A DNA stretch of 11,348 nucleotides from DATNPH01 sp036703315 (GCA_036703315.1 DATNPH010000121.1:1-11348), one strand, 5' to 3'. Positions 1 to 6,465 are shown, counted from the stretch's first letter. Numbers and translations: made by a program. The notes: generated by a model from the sequence alone, not told the origin.

Positions 1-1511
1 CGATCGCATGAGCTTTCAGGTGGATAGTCCGGCTCTTCAACTATTAATGCTTGAAAAGGGATGTCTCCAGGTTCAATCGACACTCTTCTCCACCAGGTTG
101 GCAACAGGAGGAGCCAAAACTTACTCAAAGACATAGAACGCTGCTCGTGAACAAAAACTAAGGCCAGCAGAGCAGCTAGTCGTAGGACGGCTGAGAGGGC
201 AAACACCCCTGGCAACCCACCGAGATCGGTCACAGTGGCAAGAAAGCCACCCACCGTGATTCCCATTGCCCCAGTCACACCAGGAACCGCCGCCGCGATC
301 GCAAAGTAAATCGACTGATTCAAGCGTGGTGCCACTCCCATCAGAAGATTGTTGTTGCACAGGTCAATCGCTGCCCACGTCCCACCAGCGATTATGTGCA
401 ACAGGGGGAACCAGACCCAAAGGAAGATAGGAGCAGTTCCAGTTTCTAGCCAGAGTAGAGGCGTTAGAGCCACCAAGATTCCCACTACTACCATGATTGG
501 GCGATTTCCAACCCGGTCAGCCAGCTTGCCCCAAAAAACCAGCATCAGCAAGTTGGCACCCGCTGCTAAGCTGTTATAGATTGCTACCACGCTGACATCT
601 ATACTCAGGTCATCGAGCAGGTAGAGGTTAAAGAATGGAGCGCTGAGGTTAACAGCAAAGCTCCATAGGGCAGAGTAAAACAAAAACTTCAAAAAATTGG
701 CATCCTTGAGGAAGCTAAAAATTCTCCCGATGGGTGCGCTTTGGCCTGTATCTGAATGCGTGATATGTAGAAGCGACGGGTTTACATCGGTTATAAAGAA
801 CTGACAAACCAGACTAGTGACGCCAAGCAGAATTCCCAGCACTAAGATTAGGCTGTAGCCTTGCAGCCTTCCACCAGGCCAGTTCGATACCACCAAAGCT
901 AGTAAGGGCACACCAATGAGATTCGTCAAGCTGACAGCACTATTGCGAAAGCCAAAATATCGCCCCCGCACTCGCTGAGGTACTAACGCCGCCATCCAAC
1001 TGAGCCAGGAAGCACGACCGAAAGATTCCAAGAGTTGAGTGACCCAGATTATCGCCAATGTCCACTCGATCAGTTGGTGTTCAGCGAGATGAAATGAGCC
1101 TCCTAGCCAAATTGCTGGCACAAGAATCAGCCACAACAGCCGCGATGGACCGAAAATGCACAGAGAATATCGGTAGCGGCTTGTAGTTCGTTCTGCTAAA
1201 TAGGCTCCTAGTGGTTGGAGTAGATTCACCACCTGTGGAATAGAGGCGAGCATACCAATTTCCACCGGACCGGCACCTAGATCCAGCAAGAAATTACTGA
1301 GCAACGCGCCGCCAATGATGCTGTAAAAAAGCGTACCGAAGACACCTTCGAGAGTTAATCCTCTGAGACTTGAGCGAGTTTCCAGCTTGGAAAGTTTTAG
1401 ACGTGGGTTTGTCAGAAGTCCCGTCTCTAGTAGCGCTATATCCTCTTGGATTTCCTGAAGTGGGAGAGGTTGCGTTTCTACTAAGCTGTAATCTTCTTCT
1501 TTTTCAAGCAT
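1..1511 (-). CDS. Major facilitator superfamily transporter, 3' end beyond window
   Basis: The frame is open from the ATG at 1509-1511 to base 1, giving 503 codons without a stop, so the C-terminus lies outside the window. An in-frame TAG at 1521-1523 supports this start, although the ribosome site is weak. About 50 cytosolic, acidic N-terminal residues are followed by roughly a dozen hydrophobic segments in the inner membrane. An Arg/Gly-rich loop at residues 178-190 (PQRVRGRYFGFRN) and GKLADRVGNRP at 328-338 are typical MFS cytoplasmic loop motifs; the second is the A-like motif between the N- and C-terminal halves. After the last hydrophobic stretch (about 433-455) comes a soluble tail of more than 45 residues. 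The substrate cannot be told from sequence; a drug or metabolite exporter is possible. The nearest gene upstream on this strand is the cupin, 364 bases away, so cotranscription is uncertain. Confidence 0.88.
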   Translation of the reverse strand, partial: MLEKEEDYSLVETQPLPLQEIQEDIALLETGLLTNPRLKLSKLETRSSLRGLTLEGVFGTLFYSIIGGALLSNFLLDLGAGPVEIGMLASIPQVVNLLQPLGAYLAERTTSRYRYSLCIFGPSRLLWLILVPAIWLGGSFHLAEHQLIEWTLAIIWVTQLLESFGRASWLSWMAALVPQRVRGRYFGFRNSAVSLTNLIGVPLLALVVSNWPGGRLQGYSLILVLGILLGVTSLVCQFFITDVNPSLLHITHSDTGQSAPIGRIFSFLKDANFLKFLFYSALWSFAVNLSAPFFNLYLLDDLSIDVSVVAIYNSLAAGANLLMLVFWGKLADRVGNRPIMVVVGILVALTPLLWLETGTAPIFLWVWFPLLHIIAGGTWAAIDLCNNNLLMGVAPRLNQSIYFAIAAAVPGVTGAMGITVGGFLATVTDLGGLPGVFALSAVLRLAALLALVFVHEQRSMSLSKFWLLLLPTWWRRVSIEPGDIPFQALIVEEPDYPPESSCD

Positions 1512-1569
1512 ACTGGAGAGCTAAGATTTACTTCTTTCCCGGCAAAAAATATCTATTTCCGGTCTTACC

Positions 1570-1615
1570 CAAAAGCGATTGATTGCCCTCTAACAACGCA
1601 AGTCAATCGCTTTTG
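1570..1615. other. 13-bp perfect stem-loop, 20-nt loop
   Basis: CAAAAGCGATTGA at 1570-1582 is the exact reverse complement of TCAATCGCTTTTG at 1603-1615, with a 20-base loop. It lies 59 bases upstream of the transporter start on the minus strand. Neither strand has a clean T-run after the stem, so a classical terminator is not proven. A leader hairpin or a protein-binding site is equally possible. Confidence 0.6.
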
Positions 1616-1644
1616 AATTGTAGATTGACCTTATGGCTAAAGCC

Positions 1645-1737
1645 ACCGGAGCTTGAGTAATGAGCTTGGAGGTTTTAGATAATAGAATTGATGATTTGCT
1701 CCATAGTTTAAACTACCGGAGCTTGAGTAATGAGCTT
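1645..1737 (+). repeat. Pair of 23-bp direct repeats
   Basis: The 23 bases at 1645-1667 (beginning accggagcttgag, ending atgagctt) recur exactly at 1715-1737, 70 bases apart start to start. Each copy contains GAGCTT twice. With its flanks, the first copy also folds imperfectly: AAA-CC-CC-AGCT against AGCT-GG-GG-TTT. There are only two copies and the spacer does not look like a CRISPR spacer. The origin is unknown. Confidence 0.75.
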
Positions 1738-1875
1738 AAAACCGTTTGATTGCCAATTCAAAACCTATATGTTGGCTTGGTCAATTCGCTAGAAACCTGC
1801 TTGCATCCTGTATTAAGTTCTACAAGCCGATAGCGCTTGCGCCAGTAAAGCCAAGCCGATCGCCTACCGCTCAAA

Positions 1876-2250
1876 CTACGTCGGAACTTCTATACTATCT
1901 TCTGGCTTCGAAGGCCATCGCACAGTCACAACGGTAGAATCTTCCTCAGCAGACCAAGAATGGGACACCCCCGGCAACCAGAGAACGTAGTCCCCCTCAC
2001 GAGACAGTAGAAACTCTTGCTCTGGGAATTGAAGACGGAATCGCCCTTGGATCAGGATAGAAAGTGTTGTCGCTTCTGCATTCACTGCCCACTCTGGTCT
2101 ACCGTCTCCGGCTTTGTGGACACCCCATTTCACTTCTAGAAGAGGGGTCGAACGAGGGTCATCGCTTGGAGTAATAAAGTGACCGAGGAACCAACCCCAT
2201 TGATTCGTACTTTCAACACTGGCGTTTCCAAAAACAACGTTAGATGACAT
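1876..2250 (-). CDS. Small single-domain cupin protein
   Basis: This is a 124-residue soluble protein with the beta-strand-rich pattern of a small cupin. Residues 38-48 (LEVKWGVHKAG) and 60-75 (ATTLSILIQGRFRLQF) carry the first cupin motif region, and 85-98 (EGDYVLWLPGVSHS) the second, including the Gly-Asp-Tyr and Pro-Gly-x-x-His turn. H45 and H97 are candidate metal ligands, and H24 is nearby. Homologues in cyanobacterial genomes are, from memory, often left as hypothetical or mislabelled; no reaction is known to me. The start ATG is at 2248-2250, with AGGA about 12 bases upstream, which is rather far. The stop TAG is at 1876-1878. The upstream region is AT-rich. The role is open: a binding protein, or a small isomerase or dioxygenase-like enzyme. 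Confidence 0.85.
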   Translation of the reverse strand: MSSNVVFGNASVESTNQWGWFLGHFITPSDDPRSTPLLEVKWGVHKAGDGRPEWAVNAEATTLSILIQGRFRLQFPEQEFLLSREGDYVLWLPGVSHSWSAEEDSTVVTVRWPSKPEDSIEVPT

Positions 2251-2569
2251 TAGCTAATTTGTTCCTAAGGGAGAGTGATTGACACCTTTGAAAGTTGCTG
2301 AACCTAAGCCTGAGTTTAACTTTATGTTCAGATATTTATCAGAATTAAATTATTATTTATTACACTTGTTAACTGGAGTTTTTTAAAAAACCATAACTTG
2401 ATAAGGTATCCATAAAGGCTTGGTGTTTATAGTTACAAATATAATTAACATTTAAATTATTCGTTGTATAGAAGCTTTGTAATTTCCATAGCGCTATGCT
2501 GCTTATTATTCAAGAGATTATTCTGTTCAGGAAAGATAGTCTAAGAAACGGCTTGAGTCAGAAAATACA
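2251..2569. other. AT-rich intergenic region with divergent orientation
   Basis: This region lies between the minus-strand cupin start and the plus-strand small ORF, so promoters for both should be here. It is strongly AT-rich at about 2320-2480. Visible structure is a 14-base A/T palindrome (GTTTTTTAAAAAAC, 2378-2391) and the perfect palindrome CATAGCGCTATG (2487-2498). I could not assign -35 and -10 boxes with confidence, and no gene was seen. Confidence 0.55.
2487..2498. promoter_or_regulatory. 12-bp perfect palindrome, possible operator
   Basis: CATAGCGCTATG reads the same on both strands and lies 71 bases before the ATG at 2570. A palindrome in a divergent intergenic region suits a dimeric regulator, but no family is implied and chance occurrence is possible. 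Confidence 0.3.
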
Positions 2570-2779
2570 ATGCAATTTCAAATTGAATGCAACAACTTTT
2601 TAAGAAATCACCAAACCGGCTTAAGCGGCAAGGAGCGGTTCGATATGAGGGAGGCGAGAGTTATAGTGTGCAACGAACAGGGTGATAGCTACGGAGATAT
2701 CTGTCCTCAGTGTATAGCGATGGGTTTTAATTGGAGCGGGAGCCAACTCCAACACCTAAACCACCGACTAAGCCTGTGA
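2570..2779 (+). CDS. Small hypothetical protein with CPxC motif
   Basis: This 69-codon plus-strand ORF is not an antisense shadow of any known gene. Residues 24-55 look coding: a stretch FDMREARVIVCNEQGDSYGD is followed by CPQC at 45-48 and an aromatic end (GFNW, 52-55). The Cys pair with C34 nearby could bind zinc or be redox active, like short zinc-ribbon or knuckle proteins in cyanobacteria, but I cannot name the family. The C-terminus (QLQHLNHRLSL) may be slightly shortened or altered compared with relatives. No strong ribosome site precedes the ATG, and M26 is an alternative start. It is convergent with the DUF2243 gene 228 bases away. It could also be a decayed remnant. Confidence 0.5.
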   Translation: MQFQIECNNFLRNHQTGLSGKERFDMREARVIVCNEQGDSYGDICPQCIAMGFNWSGSQLQHLNHRLSL

Positions 2780-2813
2780 TTTGGAATAGTCGAGGTTTTG
2801 CAAGGGTGCGATC

Positions 2814-2828
2814 GCCAATAGCCAATAG
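2814..2828 (+). repeat. Two-copy heptamer repeat (GCCAATA)
   Basis: GCCAATA occurs twice in tandem, followed by G. The first copy overlaps a HIP1 octamer (2808-2815). It is a minimal example of the short heptanucleotide repeats known in filamentous cyanobacteria. Confidence 0.5.
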
Positions 2829-3007
2829 TTATACCATTTTTGAGATGGGGGTGTTGTCCTCCTATCGTCTGACTGCTAGTTAGGCTCGCAGCCATTTGCA
2901 AGGTAATATAAAAGTTCGAAATCGTGGGAGAACTTCCTTGTAGCTTACTTCTGGTATTTATCCATGACGCGGCTGATGCCACGGACATCATTTCATTTAC
3001 GCGCCCT

Positions 3008-3502
3008 TTAACTTTTAATTTCACTACTCCTGACATCCCGTTGCTGATCCCGCAAGAGAATCCAGCCGATCGCAGCCAAAACCACACTAATGGCAAGAAA
3101 TCCCAAATCCCAAGCGAGTTGATTGGGTCCCGACTTCACATGATGAATGCCCAGAATTTGGTGGTCGATCACACCTTCAATCACGTTGAACAACCCGGCA
3201 CCAATCAGCAAAGAGCCACTAAACGTTTTTGACGCCCCTACGAAGTCGCCACGCTGACCCGCACGCCACAGCAACCCGAGTCCAACTACGGTGATGATGT
3301 ATGTGCTGGCATTGAACAGACCATCCCAGAACGTGTTTAGTTCTAAATTGCCGATGTTCGTGGCAGGCTGAACGCTTGTCAGCATATGATGCCATTGCAG
3401 GATTTGGTGCAGCACGATGCCATCAAAGAATCCTGCAAAACCTATGCCCAGCAGGATACCTGGGGCAATCAACCGTCTGTGGTCGTTATGTTGTTTTTCC
3501 AT
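3008..3502 (-). CDS. DUF2243 family membrane protein
   Basis: This 164-residue integral membrane protein has four predicted hydrophobic segments (about 11-35, 61-79, 93-115 and 131-150) and a charged C-terminal tail. Segment one ends in DGIVLHQILQWHHM and segment three in EGVIDHQILGIHHV. The pattern HQILxxHH therefore occurs twice with identical spacing (H32/H38/H39 and H114/H120/H121). This is the signature of DUF2243, a family of unknown function. Paired membrane histidines suggest metal or heme binding, which is inference. The start ATG is at 3500-3502; the Shine-Dalgarno is weak. Removing the inserted element (3544-3832) and one target copy would place this gene only about 42 bases after the GH1-RmlD stop, so it may once have been in that transcript. 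Confidence 0.9.
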   Translation of the reverse strand: MEKQHNDHRRLIAPGILLGIGFAGFFDGIVLHQILQWHHMLTSVQPATNIGNLELNTFWDGLFNASTYIITVVGLGLLWRAGQRGDFVGASKTFSGSLLIGAGLFNVIEGVIDHQILGIHHVKSGPNQLAWDLGFLAISVVLAAIGWILLRDQQRDVRSSEIKS

Positions 3503-3838
3503 GAGACTCTATTGGAATGTGGATCAGCTCATTTTAGAGAAAATAGGACTTACGCATTGATCCCCCCAACAGGGCTTCAAAAGGCAGAGGGCTCTTATGT
3601 TTCTTTCTTTCACAAGGGGATGGAACCCCTCCTGAAAGAAAGCCACTTAGACAAGTGGGGGATTTAGACCCTTGATCCTTATCCATCGCCAGAAGCCTTG
3701 GGAAGAAGGCAGAAGGTTTTTCCTTCTTGCTTGTGCCCTTTACATAAGAGCCTTTCTTGTTAAAAAGGGGGGGCTAAGAAATACTGGACAAGGCTGAAAT
3801 AGTTGAAAGTACGTAACGGTGCGTAAGTCCTAGAAAAT
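3503..3838. other. Spacer mostly filled by a miniature inverted-repeat element
   Basis: There is no gene here. Of the 336 bases, 289 belong to the element at 3544-3832 and 10 to its two target-site copies. What remains is a short leader before the DUF2243 start. Confidence 0.7.
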
Positions 3839-3845
3839 CTAAAAT
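3531..3845. repeat. Split palindrome flanking the inserted element
   Basis: ATTTTAGA (3531-3538) and TCTAAAAT (3838-3845) are exact reverse complements, each adjoining one copy of the direct repeat GAAAA (3539-3543 and 3833-3837). Deleting the element and one GAAAA restores an 8-bp stem with a 5-base loop. The right arm contains the stop codon of the GH1-RmlD gene (3839-3841). Confidence 0.75.
3544..3832. mobile_element. MITE-like non-autonomous element, 289 bp
   Basis: The ends are TAGGACTTACGCA (3544-3556) and its exact reverse complement TGCGTAAGTCCTA (3820-3832), a 13-bp terminal inverted repeat. The flanking GAAAA copies are a 5-base target-site duplication. No transposase is encoded. 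The interior is dense in nested pairs: C6 (3562-3567) facing G7 (3767-3773), GGCTCTTATG (3590-3599) with CATAAGAGCC (3743-3752), CTTTCTTTC (3603-3611) with GAAAGAAAG (3634-3642) plus AGGGG/CCCCT, CCACTT (3643-3648) with AAGTGG (3653-3658), and AGAAGG (3711-3716) with CCTTCT (3722-3727). The parent insertion sequence is not identifiable here. From memory, similar ends are frequent in filamentous cyanobacteria, but this is unchecked. Confidence 0.75.
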
Positions 3846-6103
3846 CGTTGGCGCTCATCGAAGTAGCGGGAGATGGCATTGTCAAGGCTTGGGAGTAGCA
3901 CTCCACGCTCACTGCCCAGAACGCTGTAGGTTGGGCGGGGAGCCGCAAGACCTAGCTCTCGCGTGGGACGCGCTTCGACATGAGATGCATCAACACCAGC
4001 GATAGAAGCAGCTAGCCGCGCCAAGTCAGCCCAGGCGATCGCACTCTTATTAGCCAAGTGCCACAAGCCGTACTCACCGTCAATTAACAAATCAAGGCTA
4101 GTATTGACCAAATCTGGGACATAGGTAGGCGAAACGACCCCATCCTCTGCTGCCACAAAGGTCTGCCCAGCGGTTAACTGACGCAGAGCGATGGTAACAA
4201 AGTTGTAATCATCCCACGGTCCGAAGAATGCACTGGTGCGGATTACCAGTGCACAGGGATGAGCTTTTAAGACCCGCACTTCCGCCTCGGCTTTGCTACG
4301 TCCATACACATTAAGAGGTGCGACCGCGTTGCTTTCCACATAAGGGGTAGTACAAGCCCCGTCAAACACAAGATCTGATGAGAAAGTAAGCAACGGTACT
4401 CCCTGCCTCGCGCAGCTAGCTGCTAGTATTGCTGGACCCTCAGCGTTGGCACGTAAGCAGGCATCCACTTCGTGCTCTGCATCGTCTACGCGAACATATC
4501 CAGCCGCGTTCACGACTGCCCACGGATGCAATTCAGTTAACGCCCGCTCAACAGACGCGGGATCAGTAATGTCCATCTCCTGACGTGTTAGGAGGTGGTA
4601 TGGGATGCCTCGCAGTTCGCATAGACGGGCAAAAGCCCTGCCCAGTGTCCCTCTCGCTCCAATGATTGCCAGTGGACGCCTAGATTTTGGATTGTTCATT
4701 GCCGGTTGCCCGTTGTCCGAGCCTCCGCCTTCGACTCCCTCCTTAGCAAGCTGGAGCTTTAGTGAGGAGGTCGGGGGGGTAACTCTTGACAACTGACAAC
4801 TCACCGATGGGTAGAACAGCCGTTCAGGTCGATGCCACCACCCTGGTGTATCAAGTAGCGGGTGATCGGGTTCGTGCCCCGTTGCTAAATCAGTTATCAT
4901 TCGGGCGATCGCTGTCGGTCGGGGTTGTGGACCTCGGAGGTCGAACACTCCTGGCTCATAGTAGCCATCGCCGCGAGTCACTAGACTATTCCAGTCATAG
5001 GCACCGAGGAGAGACCAAGCCGTCACAGCACGCACATCCACGCCCTCGTGCCGCAAAGAAACCGCCCCGTCCCAAACTTCCTTCAACCAACGCAGTTGCT
5101 CTTCGCGAGTGCAGCCAATGTGTACCTCGGTAATAGCCAGGGGTAGCCCGTAGCGTTCCCATGTTTCTTTCATCAGTGCGTGTGATCCTGCTGTCCCCTC
5201 GGCACAGACACGCACTGCCTCTACGTCTGCATACTTGTGTTTGCCGTTGCCTCCATGTGACCAAGTCGGGTAGCGTTCTGTGCGTTCATCTAGGAAGCGT
5301 TCGCTCGTCACGTAGTGATTAATCCCAAGCACGTCTGGTGGGCAAGGATTCTCTAGGAACCAATCCAGTTCGGTTTCATTGATGCCCAAGTCACGCAGAT
5401 ACTTCCACATTAGGCTAGAGCGAGTCACACGACTGCACAGCAGATCGAAGCTCATCCAGCGGCGTTCATTCTCAAACTCTGCCTGATACGCGAGTAGCGG
5501 CGTGCTGTGAGTTTTCCCTAAGTCCTCGGTCTGCACCAGTTGCGCAGCAGGGTTTACCTCACGAATCGCCTGCATCGAGAGTACAGTGGCGCGGCACTCT
5601 GTAAGCAGAGCACGGGCGAAGGTTAGTCCATCCCGTCCATGAGGATACCAGAAGCCGTACAGACCACTAAATCGCGCTGTGGTCAGTGGCTCGTTGACGG
5701 GTGTATAACTGTCTACCCACGGATAGCGCTGGGCAACCGCACGGGCGAACTCGGCGAGTTTCTCTGGGAAGGATGGATCGACAAGGCTAGTATGGTGCGG
5801 ACCACTGCCGTGGTGAACCAGACCAACGATTGGACGGATGCCGAGGTCGCGCAAACGCCCAAGCCGCTCATCCGCCCACGACCAGTCTGCCTTCTCCACT
5901 CCATCCGGTGCCGTTCGTTCCCACAGCACTGGGTAGCGTATGGCACGTATACCCAGTTCAGCAAACAAGTCGAGGTCATCGATGCGTGAGGCATGACCGT
6001 TTCGCTCCAGCTGGTCGAAATATTGGTCGCCGACGCGGTTAACGGTGCATTCTACTCCAGCCCACATCTCTAGGGAGGGGATAGCGATTGGCTCTGTGTT
6101 CAT
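3839..6103 (-). CDS. GH1-type glycosidase fused to RmlD-type reductase
   Basis: This is a 754-residue cytosolic fusion. Residues 10 to about 432 form a (beta/alpha)8 glycoside hydrolase family 1-like domain: TPVNEP at 134-139 holds the acid/base E138, and ITEV at 324-327 the likely nucleophile E326, in place of the usual TENG. Residues about 477-754 are an SDR of the dTDP-4-dehydrorhamnose reductase type: GARGTLG (482-488) binds NAD(P)H, NAAG is at 532-535, SSDLVFDG at 575-582, YGRSK with Y600 and K604 is catalytic, and SPTYVPDL is at 658-665. The linker (435-475) is low in complexity and ends at an internal Met469 exactly where a free RmlD would start. Such fusions exist in other bacteria and are often labelled by only one half. 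The gene lies 414 bases after the glycosyltransferase-mutase gene on the same strand. The start ATG at 6101-6103 has no clear Shine-Dalgarno. The true substrates are unknown. Confidence 0.9.
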   Translation of the reverse strand: MNTEPIAIPSLEMWAGVECTVNRVGDQYFDQLERNGHASRIDDLDLFAELGIRAIRYPVLWERTAPDGVEKADWSWADERLGRLRDLGIRPIVGLVHHGSGPHHTSLVDPSFPEKLAEFARAVAQRYPWVDSYTPVNEPLTTARFSGLYGFWYPHGRDGLTFARALLTECRATVLSMQAIREVNPAAQLVQTEDLGKTHSTPLLAYQAEFENERRWMSFDLLCSRVTRSSLMWKYLRDLGINETELDWFLENPCPPDVLGINHYVTSERFLDERTERYPTWSHGGNGKHKYADVEAVRVCAEGTAGSHALMKETWERYGLPLAITEVHIGCTREEQLRWLKEVWDGAVSLRHEGVDVRAVTAWSLLGAYDWNSLVTRGDGYYEPGVFDLRGPQPRPTAIARMITDLATGHEPDHPLLDTPGWWHRPERLFYPSVSCQLSRVTPPTSSLKLQLAKEGVEGGGSDNGQPAMNNPKSRRPLAIIGARGTLGRAFARLCELRGIPYHLLTRQEMDITDPASVERALTELHPWAVVNAAGYVRVDDAEHEVDACLRANAEGPAILAASCARQGVPLLTFSSDLVFDGACTTPYVESNAVAPLNVYGRSKAEAEVRVLKAHPCALVIRTSAFFGPWDDYNFVTIALRQLTAGQTFVAAEDGVVSPTYVPDLVNTSLDLLIDGEYGLWHLANKSAIAWADLARLAASIAGVDASHVEARPTRELGLAAPRPTYSVLGSERGVLLPSLDNAISRYFDERQRF
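4788..4801. repeat. Heptamer repeat inside the fusion linker
   Basis: GACAACT occurs twice in tandem within the coding region of the GH1-RmlD linker (residues about 435-439). Repeats of this form usually sit in intergenic DNA of filamentous cyanobacteria, so this stretch may descend from a former spacer between two genes. Confidence 0.6.
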
Positions 6104-6176
6104 TAGATTAGTGTTCTGGTACAGGGAGTTGCATATTAGTTAATAGGTGTAGATGCGCCCTGTGATGATTCAACGC

Positions 6177-6248
6177 TTAAGCAAATTCTTTTATCAAAAG
6201 CAAAGCCCATGCTCCGATGAAGAGTAAGGGCACGAGAATAGGAGGCAA
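6177..6248 (-). CDS. Possible mini membrane peptide, doubtful
   Basis: From a TTG at 6246-6248 to the TAA at 6177-6179, this frame reads 23 residues: a single hydrophobic helix (PPILVPLLFIGAWALLLI) and a KEFA end. The frame stays open upstream to a TGA at 6297-6299, adding a plausible polar stretch, but no ATG or ribosome site serves it. It could be a leaderless or small-protein gene, the decayed 3' end of a membrane protein gene, or chance. It is listed mainly so it can be checked by conservation. Confidence 0.2.
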   Translation of the reverse strand: MPPILVPLLFIGAWALLLIKEFA

Positions 6249-6387
6249 CCCCCCAGGCGACGTATAAAAGACGTGTCCTTCATCGCAGGAAAATGCTCAA
6301 TTGTGTCGTCTTTGGGATAGGTGTCGAATGACCCACGCAATTCAGCTATGGATAGTAGCTTCAGGCATAGAAATTTAGGGCAAAAAA

Positions 6388-6397
6388 TCTCTAGAGA
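6388..6397. promoter_or_regulatory. TCTCTAGAGA palindrome upstream of GH1-RmlD gene
   Basis: This 10-bp perfect palindrome lies about 285 bases before the GH1-RmlD start. With one more G (6398) it matches 11 bases at 9265-9275, upstream of the glycosyltransferase-mutase gene. It may be a shared operator site, with no known binder. Confidence 0.3.
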
Positions 6398-6422
6398 GAT
6401 GGAAGACTTTACCGAATGCTCA

Positions 6423-6465
6423 AACCGAACTTCTGGGATGGGACACATGCCCATCCCTTTCGGTT
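6423..6465. terminator. Compound hairpin after the GT-GLF gene
   Basis: Outer arms AACCGAA (6423-6429) and TTCGGTT (6459-6465) enclose inner arms GGGATGGG (6435-6442) and CCCATCCC (6450-6457), with a 7-base loop. The asymmetry is 5 bases on one side and 1 on the other. The hairpin starts 52 bases after the stop of the upstream gene in its direction of transcription. It lacks a U-run, so intrinsic termination is uncertain; transcript-end protection or partial attenuation between the two fusion genes is also possible. Confidence 0.5.

Larger units (their letters stand above)
1512..1875. other. Non-coding spacer between cupin and transporter genes
   Basis: No credible gene was found. The spacer holds a 13-base inverted repeat (1570-1615) and a pair of identical 23-base direct repeats (1645-1667 and 1715-1737), described separately. 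Plus-strand reading frames here lack family-like features. It would form the 3' region of the cupin transcript and the 5' region of the transporter gene. Confidence 0.6.

Noticed and set aside
44..46. A TAA that might end the transporter gene inside the window
   Set aside because: It is out of frame. Reading each codon from 1511 down shows the frame open to base 1, so the gene is cut by the window edge and is not frameshifted.
121..360. Minus-strand 79-codon frame
   Set aside because: It overlaps the transporter in another frame, and only the transporter frame gives membrane segments and family motifs.
1370..1582. Plus-strand 70-codon frame
   Set aside because: It is antisense to the start of the transporter and has no family features or ribosome site.
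1645..1737. The two 23-base repeats as a CRISPR array
   Set aside because: There are only two copies, the gap is long at 47 bases, and no cas genes are nearby.
2915..2930. AGTTCGAAATCG resembling a tRNA T-arm
   Set aside because: No acceptor, D or anticodon arms can be drawn around it.
2707..3096. Minus-strand 129-codon frame
   Set aside because: It overlaps the DUF2243 gene end in a different frame, and its residue pattern is not protein-like.
4995..5264. Minus-strand frame inside the GH1 region, with other plus-strand frames at 4786-5133 and 5639-5989
   Set aside because: All are shadows of the 754-codon fusion, which has clear domain motifs through these positions.
6194..6454. Minus-strand 86-codon frame between the fusion genes
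   Set aside because: It runs through the compound hairpin, has no ribosome site, and its sequence shows no domain. It was kept only as spacer.
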